Positions 17,654 through 28,045 of a stretch of 64,000 nt of DNA are shown piece after piece; position 1 is the stretch's first letter, and the number at the start of each line of letters is the position of its first letter. Under the pieces are notes generated by a model. That model made no database searches and was not told the origin of the DNA. It was given only the letters and a program-made list of their open reading frames with translations. Both the position numbers and the translations under genes were made by a program. This stretch comes from Deltaproteobacteria bacterium (GTDB taxonomy: Bacteria; Desulfobacterota; Desulfuromonadia; Desulfuromonadales; BM103): contig JAGXHL010000084.1 in NCBI GenBank assembly GCA_024636215.1, positions 1 to 64,000 on the forward strand, given 5' to 3'.

Positions 17654-17809
17654 TCAACCGAGGAATACGTTGTGATTTCGTGCACGATTGGCAAGGATTG
17701 TCGGATCGATAACCTCACCGCAGGAACAGCACTTCCATGCATCAAAAGCGCGAACAAAATCATAATACTTTTCAGCGTACATGCGGCCCTTGCACTTAGG
17801 ACATTTCAT
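17654..17809 (-). CDS. Small zinc-ribbon protein (51 aa)
   Basis: This is a very short but convincing gene: an AGGGAGG ribosome-binding site, an ATG, 51 codons, and then a strong terminator. The N terminus is MKCPKCKGRMYAEKYYDF and the middle has WKCCSCGEVIDP, so C3, C6, C27 or C28, and C30 can form a zinc ribbon. The C terminus is LANRARNHNVFLG. Similar tiny zinc-ribbon proteins of unknown role occur in related bacteria, from general knowledge. It could be a nucleic-acid-binding or regulatory microprotein. It is monocistronic, with a palindrome overlapping its likely promoter. Confidence 0.85.
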   Translation of the reverse strand: MKCPKCKGRMYAEKYYDFVRAFDAWKCCSCGEVIDPTILANRARNHNVFLG

Positions 17810-17833
17810 CGGTATAGCCTCCCTGTCTAGTTA

Positions 17834-17865
17834 ATTATAAATACGGTACACTTATTTACTGTATT
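17834..17865 (-). promoter_or_regulatory. Promoter and palindrome upstream of the zinc-ribbon gene
   Basis: On the minus strand a TATAAT box lies at 17839-17834, 25 bases before the ATG. Directly upstream is an inverted repeat, AATACGGT (17840-17847) with ACTGTATT (17858-17865), matching at 7 of 8 positions with a 10-base centre. It would cover the -35 region, so a repressor site is plausible. No good -35 hexamer is seen. Confidence 0.4.
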
Positions 17866-17968
17866 CACAATGCAGACATTACACGAGGCGTGCCAAATAA
17901 AATTTAATCACTACAGCAGCAAAAGTCAGGCAGTTATGAGGAGAGAAATATAACTATAAATCGGGGAC

Positions 17969-18547
17969 TTACATATCAGAAAAAAAGATCTGCCATTTTT
18001 CGATACTTTTCAAACCGATGCCCTTTACCCTGACAAGACCTTGCAGGCTCACAAAATCGCCATTCTTTTGACGATCCAGTTCTACCTTGCTTGCCATTGC
18101 CTCACCGATACCAGGCAAAAACTGCCAATCGTCGTAACTCATATGGTCAGGATGTAGAGGTATCCCCATTGAGACTCGATGACTGGCTGACATCCAACCT
18201 CGGCTTAAGGACTTATTGTTCGAATCATCTTCTATTATTTCAATACGTTCACCAGCTTGTAGAGGACTGCTCCAAGTAGAAGTGCGGAACAACTCCGGTG
18301 ACGTTTTTAAACCTGCCAAATTAATGACGCTTCCAAGGGATAAAGCGTCATTAATTTGATATACTCCCGGCGCAACAGCCCCACCAGACATCTCAATGTG
18401 AACTAAATCGTCATTTAAAGGCAAAAAAGCCGGCAAATCGTCTTTAAAAGAAGATTCCCGGCCCAAAAGCTGGAAAAGAAAAGCAAACACCGCCAGCACA
18501 AGGAGTGTCGGCGGCGTCTGGTTGCAAAATTTAGCCGGCATAGTCAC
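17969..18547 (-). CDS. Membrane-anchored SLBB plus helix-hairpin-helix protein (ComEA-like)
   Basis: This 192-aa protein starts at GTG 18547 (ATG 18541 is equally possible). An N-terminal hydrophobic segment (about 13-28, [14 protein letters not shown]) suggests a membrane anchor or signal. A soluble ligand-binding beta-grasp segment follows (about 50-105, [20 protein letters not shown]). The C terminus holds two helix-hairpin-helix motifs ([16 protein letters not shown] and [12 protein letters not shown]). This is the domain order of ComEA, the DNA receptor in competence, but a role in DNA uptake is unproven. It overlaps the end of cimA by 17 bases. Confidence 0.82.
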   Translation of the reverse strand: MTMPAKFCNQTPPTLLVLAVFAFLFQLLGRESSFKDDLPAFLPLNDDLVHIEMSGGAVAPGVYQINDALSLGSVINLAGLKTSPELFRTSTWSSPLQAGERIEIIEDDSNNKSLSRGWMSASHRVSMGIPLHPDHMSYDDWQFLPGIGEAMASKVELDRQKNGDFVSLQGLVRVKGIGLKSIEKWQIFFSDM

Positions 18548-20102
18548 GCATCAATTTGTACTGCAGAGCGTCAACCAGTGCGTGATAGGAGGCATCTATA
18601 ATATTGTCACTGACGCCAACAGTTCCCCAGCGTGAATTTTTATCTCCTGATTCAATCAAAACGCGCGTCACTGAGGCGGTGCCTTTCCCTGCTGGCAGCA
18701 CACGCACTTTGTAATCGAGAAGTTTGGTCTCCTTCAATTGTGGGTAAAATTGTTCCAGGGCCTTGCGCAGAGCGTGATCCAGAGCGTTAACCGGACCGTT
18801 GCCTTCAGCAGCAGTATGTTCGATACGACCACCCACCTTTATCTGGATGGTCGCCTCCGAAGTCGGCATTTCATCCTCGTGGCGCTTCGTATCGATAACC
18901 CGGAAGCCGATAACTGAGAAGAAGTTCCTTAACTCTCCCATAGCACGTCGCATCAGGAGTTCAAAAGACGCTTCGGCGCCCTCAAATTGATAGCCCTGGT
19001 TTTCAAGCTTTTTGATATCTTCAAGGATTTCCAGGGTTACCGGATCCTTGCTGTCCAGGTTGATATTAAACTGCTCGGCCTTAGCAAGAATATTCGAGCG
19101 TCCGGAGAGATCAGAAATCAGCACCCGAGTCATATTGCCGACTTTTTCCGGACGCATATGCTCGTAAGTTTCAGGATGACGCTGTATCGCCGATACATGC
19201 ACACCTCCTTTGTGGGCAAAAGCAGAGTTCCCGACATAAGGCTGATGTTTATTCGGCACAAGGTTGGCAAGTTCGTAGATATAGCGTGAAGCAACCCGCA
19301 GACTCTGCAACTGCTCATCCGACACACAATCGCGGCCCATTTTAAGCTTCAGAGCTGGAATAATCGAGCAGAGGTTGGCGTTTCCGCAACGTTCGCCAAA
19401 ACCATTGATTGTCCCCTGAACATGTACAGCGCCCTGTTCAACAGCGACCAGAGAGTTCGCAACAGCGCACTCACTGTCGTTATGGGCATGGATACCGAGC
19501 GGTGTATTGATCCGCTTCTTCACCTTTTTGATAATGCTCGACACCTCGTAGGGCAATGAACCTCCGTTGGTATCACAGAGAACGATGCAATCGACGCCAG
19601 CCTGCTGGGCCGCCTCAAGGGTCTTTATTGCATACTCGGGGTTGGCCTTGTAGCCATCGAAAAAATGTTCAGCGTCATAAACCACCTCCTCAACATTTTT
19701 TTTCAGGTAGGCCAGGGAATCGTTGATCAACTCGAGGTTTTCCTCGAGACTGATGCGCAAGGCTTCCCGGACATGGAAATCCCAGGTCTTGCCGAAGATG
19801 GTGACGGTATCCGGAGCCGCCTGTATCAGCGTCTGGATGTTGTTGTCTTTGTCCGGAGTTGTTTTGGCCCGACGGGTCGAACCAAAGGCCGCAACCTTGG
19901 CGTGACTGAGAGTCACTTTTTTAATGTCCTTGAAAAAGGCAATATCCTTCGGGTTGGAACCAGGCCACCCACCCTCGATATAGTCAATGCCGAGCTCATC
20001 AAGTCTCTGTGCAATACGAATCTTATCCGCAACCAGAAAAGACACATCTTCAGCTTGTGTGCCGTCACGCAAAGTTGTGTCGTACAGGAAAACTTTACTC
20101 AT
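18531..20102 (-). CDS. cimA: (R)-citramalate synthase
   Basis: This condenses acetyl-CoA and pyruvate to citramalate, the threonine-independent route to 2-oxobutyrate and isoleucine known in Geobacter. At 523 aa it has an N-terminal HMGL-type TIM barrel beginning [18 protein letters not shown] and containing [15 protein letters not shown]. The C-terminal regulatory LeuA-type dimer domain is about 390-523. It differs from isopropylmalate synthase by the [10 protein letters not shown] and [14 protein letters not shown] segments of the CimA class. It lies 34 bp downstream of lysC, linking two amino-acid branches. Confidence 0.94.
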   Translation of the reverse strand: MSKVFLYDTTLRDGTQAEDVSFLVADKIRIAQRLDELGIDYIEGGWPGSNPKDIAFFKDIKKVTLSHAKVAAFGSTRRAKTTPDKDNNIQTLIQAAPDTVTIFGKTWDFHVREALRISLEENLELINDSLAYLKKNVEEVVYDAEHFFDGYKANPEYAIKTLEAAQQAGVDCIVLCDTNGGSLPYEVSSIIKKVKKRINTPLGIHAHNDSECAVANSLVAVEQGAVHVQGTINGFGERCGNANLCSIIPALKLKMGRDCVSDEQLQSLRVASRYIYELANLVPNKHQPYVGNSAFAHKGGVHVSAIQRHPETYEHMRPEKVGNMTRVLISDLSGRSNILAKAEQFNINLDSKDPVTLEILEDIKKLENQGYQFEGAEASFELLMRRAMGELRNFFSVIGFRVIDTKRHEDEMPTSEATIQIKVGGRIEHTAAEGNGPVNALDHALRKALEQFYPQLKETKLLDYKVRVLPAGKGTASVTRVLIESGDKNSRWGTVGVSDNIIDASYHALVDALQYKLMRDYAG

Positions 20103-20136
20103 TAATTCACTCCGGTTACTGCTTCGGCTCTACAAG

Positions 20137-21369
20137 TTATTCTACGGTGACCTGACCTTTATCCAGGCCGAAAGCCGCATGCAGAACACGTACGGCAAGT
20201 TCAGTATACTTGTCATCGATGACACAAGACACTTTGATCTCGCTGGTAGAAATCATCTGAATGTTGACGCCCTCTGCGGAGAGCGTTTCAAACATCTTGC
20301 TGGCAATACCTGAATGTGAGCGCATCCCTACACCAACAATCGACACTTTGGCGATGTTTTCGTTGCTCTGCACTCCGGCTGCACCGATCTTAACAGCTGT
20401 CTCCTCGACGATTTTCAGTGCTTTTTTAAAGTCAGCACGAGGCACAGTGAAGGTCATGTCGGTCGATCCCTCGTGGGAAACATTCTGAATAATCATGTCT
20501 ACCGTGATGTTTGCCGCTGAAAGCGGCGAGAAAAGCTGAGCCGCAATGCCAGGCTTATCCGGTACACGCATCACAGAAATTTTAGCTTCGTCTTTATTGT
20601 AGGTAACACCTGAAACCAGGACAGTTTCCATATCTGCATCCTCCTTCATTACCAGAGTTCCTTGATTGTCATTCAGGCTGGAACGCACATGGACGACAAC
20701 ATTATATTTTTTAGCGAACTCAACGGAACGTATCTGTAAGATTTTGGATCCGAGAGAAGCCATTTCGAGCATTTCATCGTAGGAGACCTTTTCCATCTTG
20801 GTCGCTTCGGGCACGATACGCGGATCAGTCGTATAAACCCCGTCAACATCCGTCAGGATCTCGCAGACATCAGCTTTCAACGCTGCAGCGACAGCCACGG
20901 CGGAGGTATCGGAGCCGCCACGACCCAGGGTCGTGATATTGTTGTCACGATCGATGCCCTGAAAGCCTGCCACAATAACAATGGTGCCATTGTGCAGGTC
21001 TTCCCGCATATTCGTATCCTGAATCTCCTCGATACGGGCTTTTGTTGAAGAGCTGTCAGTATAGATCGGCACTTGCCATCCCAGATAGCTCTTGGCTTTA
21101 TAACCCATCGATTGCAGCGCCATTGACAATAACGCGATGGAGACCTGTTCGCCGGCTGCGACCAGGACATCATATTCCCGTTCGCTGGGGAACTCGCACA
21201 TCTCCTCAGCCAGAGCGACCAGTTTATTGGTCTCGCCAGCCATAGCCGAGACAACAACGACCATGTCGTTACCTTCATCGTAACTACGTGCAACCCTTCG
21301 GGCCACGTTCTGTATCTTTTCGATACTCCCGACCGAAGTACCACCATACTTTTGAACCACTAGTGCCAT
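20137..21369 (-). CDS. lysC: Aspartate kinase
   Basis: This is the first enzyme of the aspartate family (Lys, Thr, Met, diaminopimelate). At 410 aa it has [15 protein letters not shown] at the N terminus, [16 protein letters not shown] and [16 protein letters not shown] in the kinase domain. Two ACT domains occupy about 265-410 and probably carry feedback control by Lys or Thr. A good promoter lies upstream. It heads a lysC–cimA–HhH transcript. Confidence 0.96.
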   Translation of the reverse strand: MALVVQKYGGTSVGSIEKIQNVARRVARSYDEGNDMVVVVSAMAGETNKLVALAEEMCEFPSEREYDVLVAAGEQVSIALLSMALQSMGYKAKSYLGWQVPIYTDSSSTKARIEEIQDTNMREDLHNGTIVIVAGFQGIDRDNNITTLGRGGSDTSAVAVAAALKADVCEILTDVDGVYTTDPRIVPEATKMEKVSYDEMLEMASLGSKILQIRSVEFAKKYNVVVHVRSSLNDNQGTLVMKEDADMETVLVSGVTYNKDEAKISVMRVPDKPGIAAQLFSPLSAANITVDMIIQNVSHEGSTDMTFTVPRADFKKALKIVEETAVKIGAAGVQSNENIAKVSIVGVGMRSHSGIASKMFETLSAEGVNIQMISTSEIKVSCVIDDKYTELAVRVLHAAFGLDKGQVTVE

Positions 21370-21451
21370 CTGTGGTTAATCCTTCCCGGTATGCGTCCTG
21401 ATTTCAGGAACTCACACCTGCTGAGATAATCCCCTGAGGGGTCGATTGCTT

Positions 21452-21480
21452 TTAATAGCAGTATTCCACTTGGCCGTCAA
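21452..21480 (-). promoter_or_regulatory. Sigma-70 promoter upstream of lysC
   Basis: On the minus strand TTGACG (21480-21475) and TATTAA (21457-21452) are separated by exactly 17 bases. The leader to lysC is about 75 nt and contains small palindromes (CCCCTCAGGGG), too short for a lysine riboswitch. Confidence 0.6.
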
Positions 21481-21495
21481 AGGTTTTCACCGCTA

Positions 21496-21987
21496 TCATG
21501 CGGGTATTCTCTGAGTGTGACAGCGTCTGGAGAGCTGTTCCAAAAGTTCCCGGCCAAGGTTATCGAAGGCTTTGAAACGAAAGAGACGATGCTCTTCAGC
21601 AATGCGTTCGATTGTGACAGAGAGAGATGCAGTCAGTGTATCGGTCATGCGATCAGCCCATTCAACAAGGGTCACGCCATCCCCCTCGGCGAATTCATCG
21701 TAGCCAAGGTCTGTGAGATCATCGACCCGGGAGAGACGGTAAAGATCAAAATGATACAGGGTCAGACGGCCCAGATGAATATTCAAGAGCGTGTAGGTCG
21801 GGCTGGTCACCGGCGTCTCTGCGGAGACTCCGAGCCCCAGGGCAACACCCTGGGCAAAGCAGGTCTTGCCGGCCCCGAGGTCGCCATTCAGAAGAACAAC
21901 CAAACCGGCAGGGGTCAATTCTCCAAAACGCTGACCAAGAGTACGGGTTTCTTCGAAGACCGAGGTTATGGTTTCCAACGACTGCAA
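21496..21987 (-). CDS. tsaE: tRNA threonylcarbamoyladenosine biosynthesis ATPase TsaE
   Basis: This is the ATPase partner of TsaB/TsaD in making t6A37 on ANN-decoding tRNAs. At 163 aa it has the Walker A motif LNGDLGAGKTCFAQG, the switch segment SPTYTLLNIH and the Walker-B-like LTLYHFDLYRL, then VEWADRM. It follows the CBS-domain gene by 3 bp at the end of the glmM–acpS–nnr series. Confidence 0.95.
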   Translation of the reverse strand: MQSLETITSVFEETRTLGQRFGELTPAGLVVLLNGDLGAGKTCFAQGVALGLGVSAETPVTSPTYTLLNIHLGRLTLYHFDLYRLSRVDDLTDLGYDEFAEGDGVTLVEWADRMTDTLTASLSVTIERIAEEHRLFRFKAFDNLGRELLEQLSRRCHTQRIPA

Positions 21988-21990
21988 AGC

Positions 21991-22440
21991 TTAAGCCCCC
22001 ATGCTCCGGATAACATCGAGACGAGCCACAACACCGACCATCTGTCCATCTTCAACGACCGGCACGAGGTGCACCTTGTTATCGACCATCAAACTCGCCA
22101 CCTCGGAAACCGGTGTTTCCGGTGTGCAGGTCACCACATCTGTGGTACATATTTCACCAACTTTCCGTGCTGTCACCTTACGAACTTCTTCTGTAAACTT
22201 TTTCGGGCTTTCCAGGTAGATAACCCAATCAAAGAGGGATATGACCGTTGGGATATGCAGTGGCTTGTCCTGTTCGACAAGATCCGTCTGGGTAACCATG
22301 CCAACGAGCAGACCGGCATCATCAACCACCGGTAAAGCATTGACCTTGCGTTCGACAAATATTTTCGCCAGCGCCTTGATCTCAGTGTCCCGATGTACTG
22401 TATGGATTTTCGTTGTCATAATTTCGGCAGCAGTCAACAT
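21991..22440 (-). CDS. CBS-domain pair protein
   Basis: This 149-aa cytoplasmic protein consists of two CBS motifs (about 1-60 and 88-149; MTTKIHTVHRDTEIKALAKIF and CTTDVVTCTPETPVSEVASL). CBS pairs bind adenine nucleotides and act as energy sensors, sometimes binding c-di-AMP. The second point is of interest because cdaA lies in the same gene series, but it is inference. The gene directly abuts nnrDE (stop 22441, start 22440). Confidence 0.9.
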   Translation of the reverse strand: MLTAAEIMTTKIHTVHRDTEIKALAKIFVERKVNALPVVDDAGLLVGMVTQTDLVEQDKPLHIPTVISLFDWVIYLESPKKFTEEVRKVTARKVGEICTTDVVTCTPETPVSEVASLMVDNKVHLVPVVEDGQMVGVVARLDVIRSMGA

Positions 22441-23997
22441 TTAAAGCTCCTTTTCCAAAGCCTGCCTTGCAGCAGGGATCTCACGCATAACATCGGTGGC
22501 CAGCAATCCGGCATTGCCGAATTCGGGCAGCAACCTGTCGGCAGCCAGCCCGTGGAGATAAACGCCAAGAACTGCTGCATCAAAAGCATTCAGCCCTTGC
22601 GCCAGAAAGCTGCCGATCAGACCGGTCAGGACATCTCCCATGCCGCCACTCGCCAGACCTGCATGGCCGGTGGGATTGATGCAGACCCGGCCGCCAGCTG
22701 ATGCCACCAAAGTACGCGCCCCCTTGAGCACCAGTGTCACCCCGTTCTGCATGGCAAAGTCACGGCAAACCTTGAAACGGTCAGCCTGAATCTCGTCGCT
22801 TGACAAACCCGTCAAGCGCGCCATTTCTCCAGGATGAGGCGTCAAAACCAGCTGTCGCTGCCTCTGATTATGGAGGATGGACAGTTGTCCACAGAGGGCA
22901 TTCAATCCATCGGCATCGATAACAACAGGTAAGCTGGTATCTCTTACCAACCGTTGGATCAGGTCATGGACCTGATGACCGGAGCCAAGGCCGGGGCCGA
23001 TCGCAAGGGCCTGTTTATCTGCAGCCAGCGCCAGCAAGTCATCATAAGCCAGCAAACTGAGCTCGCCATCATTGTCAAGCTGGGGAGCGGTCATAACTTC
23101 CGTGAGGCGCGAGGCAATGCCCGGCTGAACGCTCTGGGGGCAGGCCAGAGTCACCAGACCGGCTCCACCACGTAACCCGGATTCGGCAGACATCACTGCG
23201 GCGCCGCACTTGCCTCGGGAACCGGAGACCACCAGCAGATGACCAAAGGTTCCTTTATGCCCCTCAAGGCTGCGTGATGGCAAAAGCTGGCGAGCTTCCG
23301 CTTGACCGATCAGCAGACAATCATCCGGCACATCTTTGGCAACCATCGCGGGGATACCGATATCCACCACCACCAGCTCGCCGACATATCCGGCACCGGG
23401 ATAACTGGTCAAGCCTATCTTGGGATAAGCAAAGGTCGTGGTCAAGCTGGCGCGCACAGCTGAACCGAGGACACGTCCATTCGAGGCATCGATGCCGGAA
23501 GGGATATCAACGGCAACCACGGGGGCCTGCTGAGCATTCAACCATTCGATCGTGCTGCGAAAAAGACCTGCAACCTCCTTGCAGAGGCCGGTCCCGAGCA
23601 ACGCATCGATCAGGACTGTAAAATCCCCACAGGAGTTCAAGAAGCTATCAAGCCCTGCGGCATCATCAATATAGGTTATTAAACCACCGCAGTTTTCAAG
23701 TGCAACAAGGTTAATCTTTGCATCCCCCCTGATTGCATCGCGAGGGCCCAAAACCAGAGTTTGTACCTGCCAGCCCCTATCCAGCAGATGCCTTGCGACA
23801 ACATAACCATCACCACCGTTATGACCTTTACCTGACAGAACAAGAGCACAGGCAACCTCCGTCGAAGAGAATCTCTCAATAATTGCCTCTGCGACGCCAC
23901 GTCCGGCATTCTCCATCAATACCACACCAGGGACACCGATCTCCTCAATGGTGCGGCGGTCGATCGTTTGCATTTGTTCTGCAGTCAGAACCTTCAT
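22441..23997 (-). CDS. nnr: Bifunctional NAD(P)H-hydrate epimerase / ADP-dependent dehydratase
   Basis: This repairs hydrated NAD(P)H. At 518 aa it has the N-terminal epimerase domain (about 1-215: VVLMENAGRGVAEAI, SGKGHNGGDGYVVARHLL). The C-terminal ribokinase-like dehydratase domain (about 225-510) has LTPHPGEMARLTG and GLASGGMGDVLTGLIG. It overlaps acpS by 4 bases, so translation is coupled. Confidence 0.95.
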   Translation of the reverse strand: MKVLTAEQMQTIDRRTIEEIGVPGVVLMENAGRGVAEAIIERFSSTEVACALVLSGKGHNGGDGYVVARHLLDRGWQVQTLVLGPRDAIRGDAKINLVALENCGGLITYIDDAAGLDSFLNSCGDFTVLIDALLGTGLCKEVAGLFRSTIEWLNAQQAPVVAVDIPSGIDASNGRVLGSAVRASLTTTFAYPKIGLTSYPGAGYVGELVVVDIGIPAMVAKDVPDDCLLIGQAEARQLLPSRSLEGHKGTFGHLLVVSGSRGKCGAAVMSAESGLRGGAGLVTLACPQSVQPGIASRLTEVMTAPQLDNDGELSLLAYDDLLALAADKQALAIGPGLGSGHQVHDLIQRLVRDTSLPVVIDADGLNALCGQLSILHNQRQRQLVLTPHPGEMARLTGLSSDEIQADRFKVCRDFAMQNGVTLVLKGARTLVASAGGRVCINPTGHAGLASGGMGDVLTGLIGSFLAQGLNAFDAAVLGVYLHGLAADRLLPEFGNAGLLATDVMREIPAARQALEKEL

Positions 23998-24377
23998 AAG
24001 CGTTCCAGGATCACAGTAGCGACGGCATAATCACCATCGTGGCTATAGGACAAGTGTACCATCTCAACCTGTTTCTCGGCAGCAATCTCGGCAGCTCGAC
24101 CCGAGAGAAGCAGATCGGGGCGCCCCAACTCATCAGGAACGACCTCCATATCGTGCCAACTTATTCCCTCTCGCCAACCCAGCCCAAAAGCTTTCAGACA
24201 CGACTCTTTGGCGGCAAAACGACCGGCAAGGTGCAGAGCCGGATCTTTCTTCGACAAGGCGTATTCCAGCTCGCCAAGAGTAAAAAGCCGCCCCAGAAGG
24301 GCGGTCTTTTGCTTTTGCACGAAGGCCCGGAAGCGTTCCACCCTTGCCAAATCTGTACCCAAACCGACAATCGGCAT
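23994..24377 (-). CDS. acpS: Holo-[acyl-carrier-protein] synthase
   Basis: This transfers 4'-phosphopantetheine from CoA to acyl carrier protein. The 127-aa protein starts MPIVGLGTDLARVERF with the Mg-binding Asp, and has LAGRFAAKESCLKAFG and HLSYSHDGDYAVATVIL. It begins 2 bases after the pdxJ stop and overlaps nnr. Confidence 0.96.
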   Translation of the reverse strand: MPIVGLGTDLARVERFRAFVQKQKTALLGRLFTLGELEYALSKKDPALHLAGRFAAKESCLKAFGLGWREGISWHDMEVVPDELGRPDLLLSGRAAEIAAEKQVEMVHLSYSHDGDYAVATVILERL

Positions 24378-24379
24378 AA

Positions 24380-25096
24380 TCAGTTTCCACGCACCAGCGC
24401 CGCCATTTCACGCACGGCCTGATCCAGCCCGACCAGAACTGCTCGGGAGATGATACTATGGCCGATGTTGTATTCTTCAACACCCCCCAGTGCAACCACA
24501 GGCCGAATATTCTGATAATTGAGTCCATGACCGGCATTCACCCCCAGCCCTAGCTTTTTACCAGCCTTGATCGCCTCTTCAATCTTGAGCAACTCTGCGG
24601 TCTGGTCCTTACCCTTGGCGTCACAGTAGCTTCCGGTATGGATTTCAATAAAATCCGCCTTAACTCTCATCGAAGCTTTCAGCTGCTCCAGATCAGGATC
24701 AACAAACAGGCTGACAATGATACCGGCTTGGTGTAAAAGTTCAATATGTCTGGACAACTTATCCTTGTGTTTAACGACATCGAGACCACCTTCTGTGGTT
24801 AGTTCCTGACGTTTTTCAGGGACCAGCGTCACGTAATCGGGGACGACCTTCATGGCGATAGCGACCATTTCATCAGTCGAAGCCATTTCCAGATTCAGAT
24901 GCGTCTGCACGGTTCGGCGCAACAACATGACATCCCGATCCTGTACATGCCTGCGATCCTCCCGCAAATGAACCGTGATGCCATCAGCACCGGCCAACTC
25001 CGCCATGGCCGCTGCGGTGACGGGATCGGGCTGCGTGCCGCCCCTGGCCTGGCGAATGGTGGCAATATGATCGACGTTCACACCCAACTTGGCCAT
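24380..25096 (-). CDS. pdxJ: Pyridoxine 5'-phosphate synthase
   Basis: This ring-closing enzyme of the DXP-dependent vitamin B6 pathway joins 1-deoxyxylulose 5-phosphate and 3-amino-2-oxopropyl phosphate. At 238 aa it has [37 protein letters not shown] and the C-terminal [14 protein letters not shown]. It is 1 base downstream of glmM. Confidence 0.97.
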   Translation of the reverse strand: MAKLGVNVDHIATIRQARGGTQPDPVTAAAMAELAGADGITVHLREDRRHVQDRDVMLLRRTVQTHLNLEMASTDEMVAIAMKVVPDYVTLVPEKRQELTTEGGLDVVKHKDKLSRHIELLHQAGIIVSLFVDPDLEQLKASMRVKADFIEIHTGSYCDAKGKDQTAELLKIEEAIKAGKKLGLGVNAGHGLNYQNIRPVVALGGVEEYNIGHSIISRAVLVGLDQAVREMAALVRGN

Positions 25097-25097
25097 A

Positions 25098-26468
25098 TCA
25101 GTCTCCAGTTGTCCCTTCGCCGATCATTCTCTCCACGAGCTCAGCGATTTCGTTGGCCATGCCGGTAATTTCATCCTGATCCTGTCCCTCCAGCATAATC
25201 CTCATCAGGGGCTCTGTCCCCGAGTATCTGATCAGGACGCGTCCGCTGTCACCAAGGCGTTGCTCCACATCTGAAACCAATGCGTCAACCTCAGGGAGAT
25301 CCTTAATGGCTCGCCGTTCGCGCACACGGACATTGACCAGGACTTGAGGCAAGGCCGTCATCACCGAAGCCAACGCGGAAAGCGGCCTGCCGGTTTGTTG
25401 CAGGATAGCCAGAACCTGCAGCGCCGAAATCATGCCGTCACCGGTCGTATTGTGGTCCAAAAAAATCATGTGTCCGGACTGCTCCCCGCCAAAGCGGTAA
25501 CCGCTGCGACGCATTTCTTCCACCACGTAACGATCACCAACGTCGGTTTTAATAACCCGGCCACCGGCCTTGCGTAGAGCAATGTCCAGCCCCATATTCG
25601 ACATAACAGTGCCAACCACGGTGTTTTCCGGAAGCTTATCGCGTCGGATCATATCGATTCCACAAATAGCCATAATATGGTCGCCATCAACTTCGTCGCC
25701 ATTTTCGTCAACGAAAATACACCGATCAGCGTCGCCATCAAGAGCTATGCCCAGATCTGCGCCATGCTCACGCACTGCAGTGGAAATCACCCCGGGGCAA
25801 GTGGAACCGCAACCGTCATTGATATTGGTGCCATTCGGTTTGACGCCATAAGCAAAGACTTCAGCACCCAGCTCTTCAAGGACTGCAGGAGCGACGCGAT
25901 AAGCGGCACCATGTGCGCAATCCAGAACGATTTTCAGTCCGGTCAAATCAAGTTCTCGGGGAAAAGTATTTTTCAGGAAAACGATATAACGGCCCATGGC
26001 GTCGTCAACGCGAAAGGCCTTGCCCACCTCCTCGGCCGTTGGCCGCAATGAATCGATCCGCTCCGAAAAGATCAGCTCCTCGATCTGCAGCTCCGTTTCG
26101 TCAGGGAGTTTGAAACCGTCTCTGGCAAAAAATTTGATGCCGTTATCCTGATAGGGATTATGCGACGCCGAAATAACGACCCCTGCATCCGCACGCATGG
26201 AGGCGGTAATAAATGCGATGCCCGGGGTCGGCAGGGGGCCCACCAAAAGGACATCAACACCCATGGAGCAGATGCCAGCAGCCAGAGCATTCTCTATCAT
26301 ATAACCGGAGAGCCGCGTATCCTTGCCGATCACAATTCTGCTGCGTCGATCCTTGTGTTTAAACACATAAGCAGCGGCACGGCCAAGCTGCATGGCCATT
26401 TCCGTCGTAATCGGGTGAATATTGGCGACGCCTCGCACTCCGTCTGTGCCGAATAATTGTTTTGCCAT
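25098..26468 (-). CDS. glmM: Phosphoglucosamine mutase
   Basis: This interconverts glucosamine 6- and 1-phosphates for UDP-GlcNAc, feeding peptidoglycan and LPS. At 456 aa it has the N-terminal [12 protein letters not shown], the phosphoserine loop [17 protein letters not shown], the Mg-binding [14 protein letters not shown] and the C-terminal [15 protein letters not shown]. It overlaps cdaR by 1 base (TAATG). The cdaA–cdaR–glmM order matches Gram-positive operons, where GlmM is inhibited by direct contact with CdaA. Confidence 0.97.
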   Translation of the reverse strand: MAKQLFGTDGVRGVANIHPITTEMAMQLGRAAAYVFKHKDRRSRIVIGKDTRLSGYMIENALAAGICSMGVDVLLVGPLPTPGIAFITASMRADAGVVISASHNPYQDNGIKFFARDGFKLPDETELQIEELIFSERIDSLRPTAEEVGKAFRVDDAMGRYIVFLKNTFPRELDLTGLKIVLDCAHGAAYRVAPAVLEELGAEVFAYGVKPNGTNINDGCGSTCPGVISTAVREHGADLGIALDGDADRCIFVDENGDEVDGDHIMAICGIDMIRRDKLPENTVVGTVMSNMGLDIALRKAGGRVIKTDVGDRYVVEEMRRSGYRFGGEQSGHMIFLDHNTTGDGMISALQVLAILQQTGRPLSALASVMTALPQVLVNVRVRERRAIKDLPEVDALVSDVEQRLGDSGRVLIRYSGTEPLMRIMLEGQDQDEITGMANEIAELVERMIGEGTTGD

Positions 26469-27247
26469 TACTTTGCCGTTGCTCCTTCTTGCCCGGTTGC
26501 TCCTTGTTGCCCGGTTGCTCCTTGTTGCCCGGCTGCTCCCTCTTGCCCGGTTGCTCCTTGTTGTTCACCGGTATCCACTTCAGGTTGCGGCGGCACATAA
26601 TCGGGGTCGGGCTGCAACTCAACCTGGACTTCAACGGTCTTGGTATTTCGCAGGTCAGTGTAGTTACCTATGTAACTGATCGCCACAGTCTGGGAAAAGC
26701 TCTCCTGAACATTGGTCAGGTCAATTCCTTCAGTGACAACCTCGGAGATTCCTTTCAACTCGCTCTCGGCTCCCGCAACAGCAACCTTGGAGGGCTGACT
26801 CGTAAATGATGCAACCATAAAACCCTTTGCAGGCTGACCGGTCAACACAACTCGGACCGGGACATCACGCTCGCGCACATGCTCAAGTTTGACATCGACA
26901 TAAGAAGGAGAGATCCGGGTAATTTTCAAACCACTTGGAATATTAAGGTTTTCCTCAATACGCTTGAAGGAGGTCACTCCGGCGGACAGTCCTGTCAAGT
27001 CGACAGCAAGGCTGATATCACCGGGGCTAAGGTTCACTTGCAAGGCACGCGGACCGCTGATCCGGATCGCGACAGAGGAAGGAACCTCACTGGCAATCAT
27101 CAGGCCATTGGGAAGGTTCTCGTATTCGAGCGGCACAATATGATTGACCTCCATGCGGCTCTCTCCCATAACAAAGAACCAAAGGACCACGGCAAAGGCC
27201 AAAGAGATAAATTTCAGCAACCAGTTTTTGAAAATCTTTTCGATCAT
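26468..27247 (-). CDS. cdaR: YbbR-domain protein (CdaR), diadenylate cyclase regulator
   Basis: This single-pass membrane protein has extracytoplasmic YbbR repeats and regulates CdaA. At 259 aa it has an N-terminal anchor (about 8-26, [20 protein letters not shown]) and about two to three YbbR repeats (35-215), followed by a tail from about 222. The tail consists of collagen-like G-x-y triplets, such as [16 protein letters not shown]. It is encoded by 15-18 bp DNA repeats at 26470-26560, so its length may vary between strains. Typical YbbR proteins lack this tail. Confidence 0.9.
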   Translation of the reverse strand: MIEKIFKNWLLKFISLAFAVVLWFFVMGESRMEVNHIVPLEYENLPNGLMIASEVPSSVAIRISGPRALQVNLSPGDISLAVDLTGLSAGVTSFKRIEENLNIPSGLKITRISPSYVDVKLEHVRERDVPVRVVLTGQPAKGFMVASFTSQPSKVAVAGAESELKGISEVVTEGIDLTNVQESFSQTVAISYIGNYTDLRNTKTVEVQVELQPDPDYVPPQPEVDTGEQQGATGQEGAAGQQGATGQQGATGQEGATAK

Positions 27248-27249
27248 AT

Positions 27250-28029
27250 TCAGTTTTTCGTACCGCGTTTACGTCGCGGTTCAAGTAGACGTTTAAGGAC
27301 TTTTTTCAGGGTGGTAACTTCAAGATTCCGGGTGATCTTACCGCCGACAACCACAGAGATGAGTCCGGTCTCTTCAGAAACGACAATTACGACAGCATCG
27401 ACCAATTCCGTCAAGCCGATAGCGGCACGGTGACGAGTCCCGTAACTCGGACTGATCTCAGAATTCTGGGTCAGGGGTAAAAAACAACCGGCCCGTGTAA
27501 TTCTGCCCCGTTGAATAATAACCGCGCCGTCATGAATGGGAGACGCGGTGTTAAAGATCGAGTGGAGCAATTCGCTGGACGGTTTTGCATCAAGCTCAAC
27601 ACCGACCTCGAGGAAATCGTTGAGACCGGTTTCACGCTCGATAACGATCAGAGCCCCATGCCGGCGTTGCGCCAGAGCAACACAGCTCTTGCACAGTTCA
27701 TCAATAACGCGGGTTTCTTCACGAAAGGAAAGATCGGCAAAAAACGGGTTGCGTCCAACATGGATCAGGGCGCGACGGATATCATGCTGAAAAAGGACAA
27801 CGATCACCAGGATGATTGATGAGAGAAAATTGTTGAGGAGCCAATTGAGGGTATAGAGACCACCAATCTGAGAGCCGACGTAGACGATCAGAAGGACAGC
27901 GAGGCCGACCAGCATCTGTACGGCCCGGGTCCCTTGGATCAGCAGTAAAATTCGATAAATGATGAAGGCAACCAGAAAGATGTCGAACAAATCCAGAAGC
28001 CATCGGAAATTTGTCAACATCTCGAACAT
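27250..28029 (-). CDS. cdaA: Diadenylate cyclase CdaA
   Basis: This makes cyclic di-AMP from two ATP. At 259 aa it has three N-terminal membrane helices (about 13-80), then the DAC domain with the catalytic DGAVIIQRG and GTRHRAAIGLTE (DGA and RHR motifs). It is followed by a basic tail (LKKVLKRLLEPRRKRG). It sits with its regulator cdaR and partner glmM, 3 bp upstream of cdaR. Confidence 0.95.
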   Translation of the reverse strand: MFEMLTNFRWLLDLFDIFLVAFIIYRILLLIQGTRAVQMLVGLAVLLIVYVGSQIGGLYTLNWLLNNFLSSIILVIVVLFQHDIRRALIHVGRNPFFADLSFREETRVIDELCKSCVALAQRRHGALIVIERETGLNDFLEVGVELDAKPSSELLHSIFNTASPIHDGAVIIQRGRITRAGCFLPLTQNSEISPSYGTRHRAAIGLTELVDAVVIVVSEETGLISVVVGGKITRNLEVTTLKKVLKRLLEPRRKRGTKN

Positions 28030-28045
28030 TCAATACGTCCCCTGT

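Noticed and set aside
17860..17925. TGGCACG sequence upstream of the zinc-ribbon gene, resembling a sigma-54 -24 element.
   Set aside because: The expected TTGC at the -12 position is absent (GTGT instead).
21370..21450. Possible lysine riboswitch in the lysC leader.
   Set aside because: The leader is only about 75 nt with two tiny palindromes; known lysine riboswitches are about 170 nt with five helices.
26470..26575. Regular short DNA repeats that could be mistaken for a CRISPR array.
   Set aside because: The units are contiguous, lack spacers and are in frame in cdaR, encoding Gly-x-y triplets.
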